Source of the DNA: Lachnospiraceae bacterium
GTDB taxonomy: Bacteria > Bacillota > Clostridia > Lachnospirales > Lachnospiraceae
DNA length: 56,335 bases
Direction of reading: 5' to 3'
NCBI GenBank assembly: GCA_021771755.1
Contig: JAETOL010000011.1
Coordinates: forward strand, 1 to 56,335
The notes below the pieces were generated by a model. It did not search any database. It had not been told where the DNA came from and saw nothing but the letters and a program-made list of their open reading frames with translations. Below, piece after piece: positions 9,093-20,163 of this stretch (position 1 is its first letter; each line of letters opens with the position of its first letter). Position numbers and translations under genes: made by a program.

Positions 9093-9121
9093 TTGACAAA
9101 AGATTTTAACGGTGCTATCTT
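9093..9121 (+). promoter_or_regulatory. Sigma-A promoter of the hrcA-dnaK operon
   Basis: TTGACA (9093-9098), a 17-nt spacer and TATCTT (9116-9121). The CIRCE operator starts 13 nt further down and so covers the first transcribed bases. Confidence 0.85.
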
Positions 9122-9134
9122 AACAATGTAGATG

Positions 9135-9161
9135 TTAGCACTCCTTGAAATTGAGTGCTAA
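9135..9161 (+). promoter_or_regulatory. CIRCE operator (HrcA binding site)
   Basis: A perfect 9-9-9 inverted repeat, TTAGCACTC (9135-9143), 9 nt, GAGTGCTAA (9153-9161). This is the canonical CIRCE element, bound by HrcA to repress class I heat-shock genes. Its position between the promoter and hrcA gives autoregulation of the whole operon. Confidence 0.98.
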
Positions 9162-9187
9162 CAAATAGAAGGAAAGGAGCTGAGGGC

Positions 9188-10249
9188 GTGGAAGATAATT
9201 TGACAGACCGCAAAAAGAAAATTTTAAAAGCGATCATCAAAACCTATATGGAAACAGGCGAACCGGTTGGTTCCAGAACTATTTCCAAATATACAGATCT
9301 GAATGTCAGCTCAGCGACGATCCGAAATGAAATGTCTGACCTGACAGATCTGGGTTACATTGTACAGCCGCATACATCAGCCGGCAGAATTCCTTCTGAT
9401 AAAGGCTATCGGCTATATGTAGATGAGCTGATGCAGGAAAAGGAAGATGAGATCGAAGAGATACGTAATCTGATGATCGAGAAGACAGACAAGATGGAAA
9501 AGGTCCTGAAAAAAGTGGCCAGAGTTCTTGCTTCAAACACCAATTACGCAACGATGATCTCAGTTCCCCAGTACAGCGGAAGCAAGCTGAAATTTATCCA
9601 GCTTTCCCGGGTCAATGAACTGCAGCTGGTGGCTGTAGTGGTCTGTGAGGGAAACGTGATCCGGAACCAGATCATAGATCTTGACGAGGAGATGGATGAT
9701 GAGACGATCCTGAAGCTGAACTTGCTTTTGAACACCAACCTGAACGGTCTTCCTATTCAGGATATCAATCTGGGAATGATCGCAAGGCTGAAGGAACAGG
9801 CAGGGATTCACAGCGGACTTGTTGCAAGAGTATTGGATGCTGTTGCGGCAACTATTCAGGTAGACGAGGATGACCTGGAAATCTATACTTCAGGTGCTAC
9901 AAACTTCTTTAAGTATCCGGAGCTTTCTGACAAGCAGAAAGCCACTGAGCTGATTTCGACCTTTGAAGAAAAACAGCAGCTTGCGGATCTTGTAAAGGAA
10001 CACATGGCAGATTCCGAAAATACCGGGGTTCAGGTGTATATCGGAGATGAGCTTCCGATCCCTACGATGAAGGACTGCAGCGTAGTAACTGCAACGTATG
10101 AGCTGGGAGAGGGAATGCATGGTACGATTGGTATTGTAGGACCGAAGCGAATGGATTACGAAAATGTTGTAAACAATCTGAAAACCCTGAAGGTTGAACT
10201 GGATCAGGTATTCAGAAAGAATAAAAAAGAGAATGATGACAGCCAGTAG
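9188..10249 (+). CDS. hrcA: Heat-inducible transcription repressor HrcA
   Basis: A 353-aa repressor of class I heat-shock genes. It binds CIRCE, and in the family its folding depends on GroEL, which makes it a sensor of misfolded protein load. The N-terminal winged helix-turn-helix is visible (residues 1-75: TDRKKKILKAIIKTYMETGE, then SSATIRNEMSDL recognition helix and the PHTSAGRIPSDKGYR wing), followed by the GAF-like and dimerisation regions. The start is GTG 9188, 8 nt after GGAG (9176-9179). An upstream GTG at 9155 falls inside CIRCE and is rejected. First gene of the hrcA-grpE-dnaK-dnaJ operon. Confidence 0.97.
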   Translation: MEDNLTDRKKKILKAIIKTYMETGEPVGSRTISKYTDLNVSSATIRNEMSDLTDLGYIVQPHTSAGRIPSDKGYRLYVDELMQEKEDEIEEIRNLMIEKTDKMEKVLKKVARVLASNTNYATMISVPQYSGSKLKFIQLSRVNELQLVAVVVCEGNVIRNQIIDLDEEMDDETILKLNLLLNTNLNGLPIQDINLGMIARLKEQAGIHSGLVARVLDAVAATIQVDEDDLEIYTSGATNFFKYPELSDKQKATELISTFEEKQQLADLVKEHMADSENTGVQVYIGDELPIPTMKDCSVVTATYELGEGMHGTIGIVGPKRMDYENVVNNLKTLKVELDQVFRKNKKENDDSQ

Positions 10250-10277
10250 GTGAAGATAGAAAGGTGGTAGAAAAAGC

Positions 10278-10916
10278 GTGGCAGAAGAAATGAAAAACAC
10301 GTCTGAGGTACAGGAGGAAACAGAACAGACTGCTTCTGAAAACGAAACTGTAACAGAGGTGCAGGAGGATTCACCGGAAGCCACAGCCGGAGAGGAAGCT
10401 GCTGAAGAAACTTCGGAAGAAAAGGAAACAGCAGAAGAAAAAACAGAAGGTAAAACCAAGACATCTTTTTTCGGCAAAAAGAAAAAAGACAAAAAGGATC
10501 AGCAGATCGAAGAACTGACAGATCGTCTGAAACGCAGCATGGCAGAGTTTGACAACTTCCGTAAGCGTACAGAAAAAGAAAAGTCAGGTATGTATATCGT
10601 GGGAGCAAAAGAGATTATTGAAAATATGCTTCCGGTAGTTGATAATTTTGAGAGAGGTCTTGCACAGGCTCCTGAAGGAGACGCCTTTGCCGAAGGCATG
10701 CAGATGATCTACAAACAGCTTATGACAACACTGGAAGGGCTGGGCGTAGAAGTGATCGAAGCGGTAGGCAAAGAATTTGATCCGGATTTCCACAATGCAG
10801 TGATGCATGTGGAGGATGAAGAAGCCGGCGAGAATATTATTGTAGAAGAATTTCAGAAGGGCTACACCTATAAAGGATTCGTAGTCAGACACAGTATGGT
10901 AAAGGTTGCTAATTAA
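10278..10916 (+). CDS. grpE: Nucleotide exchange factor GrpE
   Basis: A 212-aa cochaperone that releases ADP from DnaK. The first 75 residues are a long Glu/Thr-rich disordered tail, then a Lys-rich patch; the coiled coil begins near QQIEELTDRLKRSMAEFDNFRKR (here residues about 76-98), with the C-terminal beta domain ending in GYTYKGFVVRHSMVKV. The start is GTG 10278 behind AAGGTGG; ATG 10290 is an alternative. It lies 28 nt after hrcA and 15 nt before dnaK. Confidence 0.96.
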   Translation: MAEEMKNTSEVQEETEQTASENETVTEVQEDSPEATAGEEAAEETSEEKETAEEKTEGKTKTSFFGKKKKDKKDQQIEELTDRLKRSMAEFDNFRKRTEKEKSGMYIVGAKEIIENMLPVVDNFERGLAQAPEGDAFAEGMQMIYKQLMTTLEGLGVEVIEAVGKEFDPDFHNAVMHVEDEEAGENIIVEEFQKGYTYKGFVVRHSMVKVAN

Positions 10917-10925
10917 GGAGGATAA

Positions 10926-12812
<1,887 letters not shown>

Positions 12813-12836
12813 TAGAAAGCATAGGAAAGAGAAACA

Positions 12837-14018
12837 ATGGCTGATAAAAGAGATTACTATGAAGTCCTGGGGGTTGCCAAAAACGCCAGTGACGCGGAAC
12901 TGAAAAAAGCATATCGAAAATTAGCCAAGAAATATCACCCGGATGTAAATCCGGGTGATAAAGATGCTGAGGCAAAATTTAAAGAGGCCACAGAGGCATA
13001 CGGCATTTTAAGTGATCCGGATAAAAGAAGACAGTATGACCAGTTTGGTCATGCGGCCTTTGAAAACGGCGGAGGCGGTGCAGGCGGCTTCGGCGGATTT
13101 GACTTTAGCGGCGCGGATATGGGAGATATCTTTGGCGATATTTTCGGTGACCTGTTCGGCGGCGGAAGCAAGAGACGGGCAAACAACGGCCCAATGAGAG
13201 GCGCAAATCTCCGTGCACGGGTAAATATCACCTTTGAGGAGGCTGTATTTGGCTGTGAAAAGGAACTGGAGATCGTTCTGAAGGATGAGTGTACAGTTTG
13301 TCATGGAACCGGGGCAAAACCTGGAACACAGCCGGTAACCTGTCCGAAGTGTAACGGCGAGGGGCAGATTGTCTATACCCAGCAGTCCATGTTCGGTATG
13401 GTCCGTAATGTACAGACCTGTCCGGAGTGCGGCGGTTCCGGAAAAGTGATCAAAGAAAAATGTACCTCCTGTCGGGGAACTGGCTATACCTCCTCCAGAA
13501 AGAAGATTCAGGTATCTATTCCGGCAGGTATCGATAACGGACAGAGTATCCGCATCCGTGAAAAAGGAGAGCCGGGAACGAACGGCGGTCCGAGAGGAGA
13601 CCTTCTTGTGGAGGTAAATATTGCCCGTCACCCGATCTTCCAGAGACAGGATATGAATATTTTCTCTTCGGCACCGATTACTTATGCACAGGCTGCTCTG
13701 GGCGGAGATGTCCATATCAGCACTGTGGACGGAGATGTGGTGTATGAAGTGAAGCCGGGAACTCAGACAGATACCCGTATCCGTCTGAAGGGCAAAGGTG
13801 TTCCGTCACTGAGAAACAAAAATGTACGTGGAGATCATTATGTGACTCTTGTGGTTCAGGTTCCTACCAATCTGAACGAAGAGGCAAAAGAAGCTCTGCG
13901 CAGGTTTGATGAGGCATGTGGAAACAGAGAAGCAGAGCCGAAAAGCGGATCCGGTGAAAAATCAGAAAAGAAGAAAAAGAGCTTTATGGATAAGCTGAAG
14001 GAAACATTTGAAGACTGA
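12837..14018 (+). CDS. dnaJ: Chaperone DnaJ (Hsp40, type I)
   Basis: A 393-aa class I J-protein that delivers substrates to DnaK and stimulates its ATPase. The J domain occupies residues 4-70 with the HPD triad at 34-36. A Gly/Phe-rich linker follows ([20 protein letters not shown] region). Four CxxCxGxG zinc-binding repeats are present ([32 protein letters not shown]). The C-terminal substrate domain is intact, with a short Lys/Glu-rich tail. It is the last gene of the heat-shock operon, which ends at the terminator directly downstream. Confidence 0.99.
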   Translation: MADKRDYYEVLGVAKNASDAELKKAYRKLAKKYHPDVNPGDKDAEAKFKEATEAYGILSDPDKRRQYDQFGHAAFENGGGGAGGFGGFDFSGADMGDIFGDIFGDLFGGGSKRRANNGPMRGANLRARVNITFEEAVFGCEKELEIVLKDECTVCHGTGAKPGTQPVTCPKCNGEGQIVYTQQSMFGMVRNVQTCPECGGSGKVIKEKCTSCRGTGYTSSRKKIQVSIPAGIDNGQSIRIREKGEPGTNGGPRGDLLVEVNIARHPIFQRQDMNIFSSAPITYAQAALGGDVHISTVDGDVVYEVKPGTQTDTRIRLKGKGVPSLRNKNVRGDHYVTLVVQVPTNLNEEAKEALRRFDEACGNREAEPKSGSGEKSEKKKKSFMDKLKETFED

Positions 14019-14058
14019 TCCATATCCGGATGAAAACGGGAATCACAGAAACTTTTAA

Positions 14059-14089
14059 GGAAAAGAGGGAAATCCTCTTTTCTTTTTTT
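14059..14089 (+). terminator. Terminator of the dnaK operon
   Basis: Stem GAAAAGAGG (14060-14068) / CCTCTTTTC (14074-14082), loop of 5 nt, then seven T residues. Confidence 0.9.
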
Positions 14090-14111
14090 GTGCTTTCGTG
14101 TATGATAAAAT
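14085..14111 (+). promoter_or_regulatory. Probable promoter of prmA
   Basis: TGATAAAAT gives an extended -10 (TAAAAT at 14106-14111). The only candidate -35, TTTTTG (14085-14090), coincides with the T-run of the dnaK-operon terminator and sits 15 nt upstream, so the promoter probably relies on the extended -10. Confidence 0.4.
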
Positions 14112-14175
14112 GCGAGGTAGTAGAAGTATAACAACATGAAGCGTTATATTTTAAGATAAAACAGGAGAATTTGTT

Positions 14176-15162
14176 ATGAAGTGGAAAAAATTTAAAATAA
14201 AAACAATTACAGATGCAGAGGATATCATTATCAGCACCCTGTATGACATTGGCCTGGAGGGTGCACAGATTGAGGATAATGTGCCTCTTACCGCTTTGGA
14301 AAAGGAGCAGATGTTTGTGGATATCCTCCCTCAGATGCAGGAGGATGACGGAACTGCCTATCTTAGCTTTTTTGTAGAGGAAACAGAAGATGGAAAGCTT
14401 CTCAGAAACGGTGAGGAGACAGATGCACAGACGATCCTTGAAGAAGTACGGGAGGAACTGGACGGACTTCGCTCCTTTATGGAAATTGGTGAGGGCAGCA
14501 TTGAGGTAGATGAAACGGAAGACATCGACTGGATCAATAACTGGAAACAGTATTTCAAACAGTTCTATGTGGATGATATCCTGATTGTTCCTTCCTGGGA
14601 AAAAGTAAAGGAAGAAGACAGGGACAAGATGATCCTTCATATTGATCCGGGAACTGCTTTTGGTACAGGAATGCATGAGACAACCCAGCTGGTGATCCGT
14701 CAGCTGAAGAAATATGTGAAAGATGGCTGTGAGCTTCTTGATGTGGGAACCGGAAGCGGAATCCTTGGAATTACAGCTCTGAAGCTTGGCGCAGGTCATG
14801 TAGTAGGAACTGATCTGGATCCCTGTGCAGTTCCGGCTGTTCAGGAGAACAAAGAGGCAAATCAGATCCCGGATCAGGATTTTGACATGATGATCGGAAA
14901 CATCATTGATGACAGAGAAGTGCAGGATCAGGTGGGATATGAGAAGTATGATATCGTAGCGGCCAATATTCTGGCAGACGTTCTGGTACCGCTGACACCG
15001 GTGATCGTCCATCAGATGAAAAAAGGCGCTTATTATATTACTTCCGGAATCCTTGATGTAAAAGAAACTGTAGTAACTGAGGCTGTAAAGAACGCAGGAC
15101 TGACTCTTGTCGAGGTGACAAAGCAGGGAGAATGGGTATCTGTCACAGCCAGAAAGGACTGA
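14176..15162 (+). CDS. prmA: Ribosomal protein L11 methyltransferase PrmA
   Basis: A 328-aa SAM-dependent methyltransferase that trimethylates ribosomal protein L11. The N-terminal substrate-recognition domain covers about 1-95. The catalytic Rossmann domain has motif I LDVGTGSGILGI, an acidic residue after strand 2 (VVGTDLDP), and the ANIL motif (IVAANILADVLVPL) that replaces NPPY in this family. The HIDPGTAFGTGMHETT segment preceding motif I is characteristic of PrmA. It is followed after 3 nt by rsmE, the usual Firmicute pairing, often downstream of dnaJ as here. Confidence 0.96.
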   Translation: MKWKKFKIKTITDAEDIIISTLYDIGLEGAQIEDNVPLTALEKEQMFVDILPQMQEDDGTAYLSFFVEETEDGKLLRNGEETDAQTILEEVREELDGLRSFMEIGEGSIEVDETEDIDWINNWKQYFKQFYVDDILIVPSWEKVKEEDRDKMILHIDPGTAFGTGMHETTQLVIRQLKKYVKDGCELLDVGTGSGILGITALKLGAGHVVGTDLDPCAVPAVQENKEANQIPDQDFDMMIGNIIDDREVQDQVGYEKYDIVAANILADVLVPLTPVIVHQMKKGAYYITSGILDVKETVVTEAVKNAGLTLVEVTKQGEWVSVTARKD

Positions 15163-15165
15163 TTC

Positions 15166-15915
15166 ATGCAGAGGTTTTTTGCAGAACCACATCAGATAGA
15201 TGAAGCGGCTCATCAGATTCATATCACAGGGACAGATGTCAATCATATTGTTCATGTACTGAGGATGAAACCAGGTGATGAGCTGTGGATCAGTGACGGA
15301 GAAAAGAAGGAATATCACTGCCGGATCGAAACTGCAGATGAGGACGAGGTATGCCTTCATATTTTGTATGTCCAGGAACCGGATTATGAACTGCCAAATA
15401 AGCTTTATCTTTTCCAGGGGCTTCCGAAATCAGACAAGATGGAGCTGATCATTCAGAAAGCGGTGGAACTGGGAGCTTTTGAGATCATTCCGGTAGAAAC
15501 AAAAAGATGTGTGGTCCGTCTGGACGGCAAAAAAGCGGCAAAAAAAGTAGAAAGATGGCAGCAGATCGCGGAAAGTGCCGCCAAGCAGTCAAAAAGGATG
15601 CGGGTTCCTTCCGTACATCCGGTTATGACCTACCGGGAAGCCCTTGCTTATGCCGGAGCGCTGGACATCTGTCTGATTCCCTATGAGCTTGCAACAGGTA
15701 TGGCAGAGACAAAAGAGATCATAAGCAGGATCCGGCCGGGACAGTCGGTCGGGATTTTTATCGGACCGGAGGGAGGCTTCGAGGAGGCAGAGGTGGAAGC
15801 TGCGATAAAAGCAGGCGCATCCCCGATCACTCTGGGAAGACGGATCCTGCGGACGGAAACAGCTGGTCTTGCGATTCTTTCCGTACTGATGTTTCAGCTG
15901 GAACAGCCGTCATGA
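15166..15915 (+). CDS. rsmE: 16S rRNA (uracil1498-N3)-methyltransferase RsmE
   Basis: A 249-aa SPOUT-class methyltransferase that modifies U1498 of 16S rRNA. It has an N-terminal PUA-like RNA-binding domain (1-70) and a C-terminal trefoil-knot domain with the SAM-binding segments FIGPEGGFEEAEV and LGRRILRTETAGLAILS. The start ATG 15166 is 3 nt after the prmA stop and the two are clearly co-transcribed; translation is probably coupled, since only a weak site precedes it. Confidence 0.96.
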   Translation: MQRFFAEPHQIDEAAHQIHITGTDVNHIVHVLRMKPGDELWISDGEKKEYHCRIETADEDEVCLHILYVQEPDYELPNKLYLFQGLPKSDKMELIIQKAVELGAFEIIPVETKRCVVRLDGKKAAKKVERWQQIAESAAKQSKRMRVPSVHPVMTYREALAYAGALDICLIPYELATGMAETKEIISRIRPGQSVGIFIGPEGGFEEAEVEAAIKAGASPITLGRRILRTETAGLAILSVLMFQLEQPS

Positions 15916-15954
15916 TAAATTTTCAGGATATTGTGAAAATAAAGGGAGTATAGA

Positions 15955-17115
15955 TTGAGCATGGAAGTATATTTTGATAATTCCGCAACGACCAGATGTT
16001 ATGATTCTGTAAAAGAAATTGTTATAAGAACCATGACAGAAGATTTTGGAAACCCTTCTGCCATGCATCTGAAGGGCGTAGAGGCGGAAAAATATGTAAA
16101 GGATTCTGCGGCAAAACTGGCACGGATCCTGAAAGTACAGGAAAAAGAGATTTTATTTACCTCCGGAGGAACAGAATCGGATAACCTTGCGCTGATCGGT
16201 GCGGCAATGGCAAATAAGCGAAGTGGAAACCACATCATCACAACTGCAGTGGAACACCCCGCAGTCAGCCAGCCGGCTCTGTTTCTGCAGGAGCAGGGAT
16301 TTGAGGTTACGTATCTTCCGGTGGATAACCGGGGAGTCGTGAAGCTGGACGCGCTGGAAGCAGTCCTTCGTCCGGATACCATACTGGTCTCTGTGATGTA
16401 TGTAAATAATGAAGTGGGGGCAGTCATGCCTGTGGAGGAGATAGGCAGGCGTATTCGGGAAAAGAGTCCGAAAGCTCTGTTTCATGTAGATGCGATCCAG
16501 GCATTTGGCAAATACAGGATCTATCCGAAAAAAATGGGAATTGACCTTCTTTCTGTCAGCAGCCATAAGATCCATGGCCCTAAGGGAGTCGGTTTTCTTT
16601 ATATCAATGAAAAGGCAAAGCTGCAGCCTCAGATTCTTGGAGGAGGCCAGCAGAGTGGAATGCGCTCCGGTACGGATAATGTTCCGGGAATTGCAGGTCT
16701 TGGTGTGGCAGCGGAGGAAATTTACCGTGATCTGGATGCCAATGTGGAAAGAATGTACAGCCTGAAGGAGCATATAGCAAAAGGGCTGGAAAAAATTCCG
16801 GATATCCGTATCAATGGTATGGCATTAAGAGAAGGTGCGCCTCAGATCTTAAGCATCAGCGTTATGGGAGTACGAAGTGAAGTCCTTCTTCATTCCCTGG
16901 AAGAAAGAGGGATTTTTGTGTCGGCAGGCAGTGCATGCTCCAGCCATAAGCGGAAGCCAAGCAGTACGCTGACTGCAATGGGAATGGCAAAAGACCAGAT
17001 TGAAAGTACGGTACGTCTGAGTTTTTCGGAGGAAAACACAGCAGAAGAAGCAGATTATTTCCTTCAGGTTATGGGAGAACTGGTTCCGGTGCTGCGCAGA
17101 TACTCCAGAAGATAA
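15955..17115 (+). CDS. Cysteine desulfurase, NifZ/IscS-type, dedicated partner of ThiI
   Basis: A PLP-dependent cysteine desulfurase of 386 aa that converts L-cysteine to L-alanine and carries the sulfur as persulfide. The PLP lysine is in SSHKIHGPKG and the catalytic cysteine in SAGSACSSHKRK. The start is either TTG 15955 (6 nt after GGGAG) or ATG 15961 (12 nt after it); spacing favours TTG. It lies 41 nt before thiI. In Bacillus the adjacent nifZ-thiI pair works as a dedicated sulfur relay for 4-thiouridine in tRNA, which is established there and inferred here. It is the first of three cysteine desulfurases in the window. Confidence 0.9.
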   Translation: MSMEVYFDNSATTRCYDSVKEIVIRTMTEDFGNPSAMHLKGVEAEKYVKDSAAKLARILKVQEKEILFTSGGTESDNLALIGAAMANKRSGNHIITTAVEHPAVSQPALFLQEQGFEVTYLPVDNRGVVKLDALEAVLRPDTILVSVMYVNNEVGAVMPVEEIGRRIREKSPKALFHVDAIQAFGKYRIYPKKMGIDLLSVSSHKIHGPKGVGFLYINEKAKLQPQILGGGQQSGMRSGTDNVPGIAGLGVAAEEIYRDLDANVERMYSLKEHIAKGLEKIPDIRINGMALREGAPQILSISVMGVRSEVLLHSLEERGIFVSAGSACSSHKRKPSSTLTAMGMAKDQIESTVRLSFSEENTAEEADYFLQVMGELVPVLRRYSRR

Positions 17116-17156
17116 AAACAAAAAGAGAAAATCAAGAAGCATAAAGGAGAAAAGTT

Positions 17157-18338
17157 ATGATTTTTCATGCATTTCTGATCAAATATGCGGAAATCGCCAT
17201 CAAAGGAAAAAACAGGTATCTTTTTGAAGATGCGCTGGTAAAACAGATGCGTCTTGCACTGGAACCGGTAGAAGGTGAGTTCCGCGTGGTTAAAGAACAG
17301 GGAAGAGTCTATGTGCTCTGCCCGGAAGAATATGATTTTGATGAGGCAGTAGAAGCCCTTCAGTGTGTATTTGGAATCGTAGGAATCAGCCCGGTTGTGA
17401 TCTATGAGGATCAGGGGCTGGAACAGATGGGAAAAGATGTGCTCAGCTATATGAAAAACCGTTATCCGGATTTTTCAGGAACCTTCAAGGTTTATACCAG
17501 AAGAGCCAAAAAGTCCTATCCGGTGAATTCTATGGAAGTCAGTGCACAGCTTGGCGGTCTGATCCTGGATGCCTTTCCGGAGGCATCGGTGGATGTCCAT
17601 AATCCGCAGATGACACTTTCTGTAGAAATCAGGGACAAGATTTACGTTTATTCAGAGACAATCCCGGGACCGGGCGGTATGCCTGTAGGAACAAATGGAA
17701 AGGCAATGCTCCTTCTTTCCGGCGGAATCGACAGCCCTGTGGCCGGTTATATGATCGCCAAGCGTGGCGTCAAGATCGATGCGGTATATTTCCATGCACC
17801 GCCATATACCAGTGAACGTGCAAAACAGAAGGTGGTGGATCTGGCAAAGCTGGTTGCCCGCTACAGTGGTCCGATCCGTCTTCATGTGGTGAATTTTACA
17901 GACATTCAGCTGTATATTTATGACCAGTGTCCGCATGAAGAACTGACGATTATCATGCGCCGCTATATGATGCGCATTGCAGAACATTTTGCGAAGGAAT
18001 CCGGCTGTCTTGGTCTGATCACAGGAGAAAGTATCGGACAGGTGGCAAGCCAGACACTCCAGAGCCTTGCGGCAACAAACGAAGTCTGCACGCTTCCGGT
18101 TTATCGTCCGGTGATCGGATTTGACAAACAGGAGATCGTGGAGATTTCCAGAAAAATCAATACTTTTGAGACTTCTATCCAGCCGTTTGAGGACTGCTGT
18201 ACGATATTTGTAGCCAAACATCCGGTTACAAAACCGAACCTGAATGTGATCCACAGATCTGAGACAAAACTGGAAGAAAAGATCGATCAGCTGATGGAAG
18301 AAGCGCTGACTTCTGTAGAAGTGATCGAGATCAACTAA
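17157..18338 (+). CDS. thiI: tRNA 4-thiouridine synthetase ThiI
   Basis: A 393-aa enzyme that adenylates U8 of tRNA and inserts sulfur to form 4-thiouridine. It has an N-terminal ferredoxin-like plus THUMP region (about 1-165) and a PP-loop ATPase domain with LLSGGIDSPVAGYMIAKRG. The cysteine of FEDCCTIF near residue 345 corresponds to the conserved family cysteine. The protein ends without the rhodanese domain that E. coli ThiI carries, as in Bacillus, so sulfur must come directly from a desulfurase; the gene just upstream fits. A good AAAGGAGAA precedes ATG 17157. Confidence 0.96.
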   Translation: MIFHAFLIKYAEIAIKGKNRYLFEDALVKQMRLALEPVEGEFRVVKEQGRVYVLCPEEYDFDEAVEALQCVFGIVGISPVVIYEDQGLEQMGKDVLSYMKNRYPDFSGTFKVYTRRAKKSYPVNSMEVSAQLGGLILDAFPEASVDVHNPQMTLSVEIRDKIYVYSETIPGPGGMPVGTNGKAMLLLSGGIDSPVAGYMIAKRGVKIDAVYFHAPPYTSERAKQKVVDLAKLVARYSGPIRLHVVNFTDIQLYIYDQCPHEELTIIMRRYMMRIAEHFAKESGCLGLITGESIGQVASQTLQSLAATNEVCTLPVYRPVIGFDKQEIVEISRKINTFETSIQPFEDCCTIFVAKHPVTKPNLNVIHRSETKLEEKIDQLMEEALTSVEVIEIN

Positions 18339-18341
18339 AAT

Positions 18342-18374
18342 GAAAAAAGCCGCGGCGTACAGATACGCTGCGGC
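18342..18374 (-). terminator. Terminator of the minus-strand HPr gene
   Basis: Stem GCCGCGGCGTA (18349-18359) / TACGCTGCGGC (18364-18374) with a 4-nt loop. The plus-strand GAAAAAA at 18342-18348 is the T-run when read leftward. On the plus strand only A residues follow, so thiI probably uses it weakly, if at all. Confidence 0.8.
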
Positions 18375-18386
18375 AAAATAAAAAAC

Positions 18387-18623
18387 TTATTCAATCACAT
18401 AAGCCTGAACAACTGCAAGGATAGCGTCCAGAGCTGCTCCCTCTGCATGGATGTTCAGATCGATCGGTTTGGAAAGATCCAGACTGAAGATTCCCATGAT
18501 GGATTTTGCATCAATAACATATCTTCCGGATACAAGATCAAAATCACAGTCAAATTTACTGATCTCATTTACAAATGCTTTTACTTTGTCGATAGAGTTC
18601 AAAGATATTTTTAAAGTTTTCAT
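18387..18623 (-). CDS. HPr-family protein lacking the phosphocarrier histidine
   Basis: A 78-aa HPr fold protein. The regulatory-serine region is kept: AKSIMGIFSL, with Ser41 at the place of HPr Ser46, and the SKFDCDFDL strand-helix signature. The active-site segment is not: the position of GIHARP reads NSIDKV, and the only histidine in the protein is at residue 59. It therefore cannot accept phosphate from enzyme I, but could still be a substrate of HPr kinase and a CcpA corepressor, as Crh is in Bacillus. That role is inference. The start ATG is behind a strong GGGAGG on the minus strand. Confidence 0.85.
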   Translation of the reverse strand: MKTLKISLNSIDKVKAFVNEISKFDCDFDLVSGRYVIDAKSIMGIFSLDLSKPIDLNIHAEGAALDAILAVVQAYVIE

Positions 18624-18662
18624 AATGATGACCTCCCTTAGATTAGTTGTATTACAGTTTTT

Positions 18663-18691
18663 ATCTTATACGCCCCTTACTGAAAAGTCAA
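18663..18691 (-). promoter_or_regulatory. Promoter of the HPr-like gene
   Basis: On the minus strand TTGACT (plus 18686-18691), 17-nt spacer, TAAGAT (plus 18663-18668). It faces away from mtaB. Confidence 0.6.
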
Positions 18692-18767
18692 GGGAAAAGC
18701 TGTTAAATTTCCATGAAGTGGAAGTGTACAGAAAAACCAGTTGATATAGAAAAGGAATGACATAAAT

Positions 18768-20117
18768 ATGAGTAAAAAAGTTGCGCTTCATAATCTGGGT
18801 TGTAAAGTAAATGCCTATGAGGTAGAGGCAATGCAGCAGCTGCTGGAGCAGGCGGGATATGAGATCGTGCCTTTTCAGGAGGGAGCGGATGTATATCTGA
18901 TCAATACCTGCACAGTTACCAACATTGCGGACAGAAAATCCAGACAGATGCTCCATAAGGCAAAAAAAATGAACCCGGAGGCTATTGTAGTAGCTACAGG
19001 GTGTTATGCCCAGACAGATACAGAAAAGCTGAGAGAAGATACCTCCGTCGATCTGATCCTTGGAAACAACCAGAAGAACCGGATCGTTGAGGCTCTTGAG
19101 GAATATGAAAAAGAACACTCCAAAAAAACACGAGTGATAGAAATAAATAAAACGAAAGAATACGAAGAGCTGTCCATTGATCATACGGCAGAGCATGTGA
19201 GAGCCTATATCAAGGTACAGGACGGCTGCAATCAGTTCTGTACTTATTGTATTATCCCCTATGCAAGAGGAAGGGTGCGCAGCCGCGAGATTGCAGACAT
19301 CCTGGAAGAAGTACGAAAGCTGGCGGAAGGCGGATATAAAGAGGTGGTTCTTACAGGAATCCATTTAAGTTCCTATGGTGTGGATTTTAAAGAAGAAGAG
19401 AAAAAACAGAATCTGCTTTCTCTGATCCGCGCTGTTCATGAGATCCATGGAATCCAGAGAATCCGACTGGGTTCACTGGAGCCGCGTATCATCACAGAAG
19501 AGTTTCTGGAAGGGATATCGTCACTCCCTAAAGTGTGTCCACATTTCCATCTTTCTCTTCAGAGCGGCTGCAATAAGACGCTGAAGGATATGAACCGCAG
19601 ATACAGCGCCGAAGAATATGCGGAAAAATGTGAACTGATCCGAAAGTATTATCCGGCGCCGGCATTGACTACGGATGTGATCGTTGGATTTCCGCAGGAG
19701 ACAGAAGAAGATTTTCAGGAATCCTATGAATTTGTAAAAAACATTCATTTTTATGAAACACATATTTTCAAATATTCCAGACGTCAGGGAACGAAGGCGG
19801 CAGCGATGAAAGGACAGCTGACAGAAGCGGAAAAAGCGAAACGAAGTGAAAAAATGCTGGAATTACATGACTTACGTGCCGGGGAATATGAAGAAAATAT
19901 GATAGGCAGAAATCTGGAAATCCTCATTGAAGAAGAAGCAGAGATCGATGGAAGATCCTTTTATCTCAGTCATAGCAGAGAGTACGTGAAGGTTGCGGTG
20001 GAGAAAAAAGAGGGACTCCATATTAATGACCTTCTGACAGTAAAAATTACCGGTTTTGCGAAGGAACACATTCTTCGTGGAGAACCGTCAGAAAACTCTC
20101 CTTGTATTTTACGGTGA
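18768..20117 (+). CDS. mtaB: tRNA t6A37 methylthiotransferase MtaB
   Basis: A 449-aa radical-SAM methylthiotransferase that converts t6A to ms2t6A at position 37 of ANN-decoding tRNAs. The N-terminal UPF0004 domain holds three iron-sulfur cysteines (LGCKVNAYE, INTCTVTN, TGCYAQ); the radical-SAM motif is CNQFCTYCIIPYARGRVRS; a C-terminal TRAM domain binds RNA. LGCKVN at the N-terminus distinguishes MtaB from MiaB and RimO. In Bacillus mtaB also lies close to the dnaK-prmA-rsmE block, so the order here is conserved. Confidence 0.95.
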   Translation: MSKKVALHNLGCKVNAYEVEAMQQLLEQAGYEIVPFQEGADVYLINTCTVTNIADRKSRQMLHKAKKMNPEAIVVATGCYAQTDTEKLREDTSVDLILGNNQKNRIVEALEEYEKEHSKKTRVIEINKTKEYEELSIDHTAEHVRAYIKVQDGCNQFCTYCIIPYARGRVRSREIADILEEVRKLAEGGYKEVVLTGIHLSSYGVDFKEEEKKQNLLSLIRAVHEIHGIQRIRLGSLEPRIITEEFLEGISSLPKVCPHFHLSLQSGCNKTLKDMNRRYSAEEYAEKCELIRKYYPAPALTTDVIVGFPQETEEDFQESYEFVKNIHFYETHIFKYSRRQGTKAAAMKGQLTEAEKAKRSEKMLELHDLRAGEYEENMIGRNLEILIEEEAEIDGRSFYLSHSREYVKVAVEKKEGLHINDLLTVKITGFAKEHILRGEPSENSPCILR

Positions 20118-20163
20118 ATTATATTAAAATAGAAAAGAAATAATAGTAAGGACGTGAGAAAAA

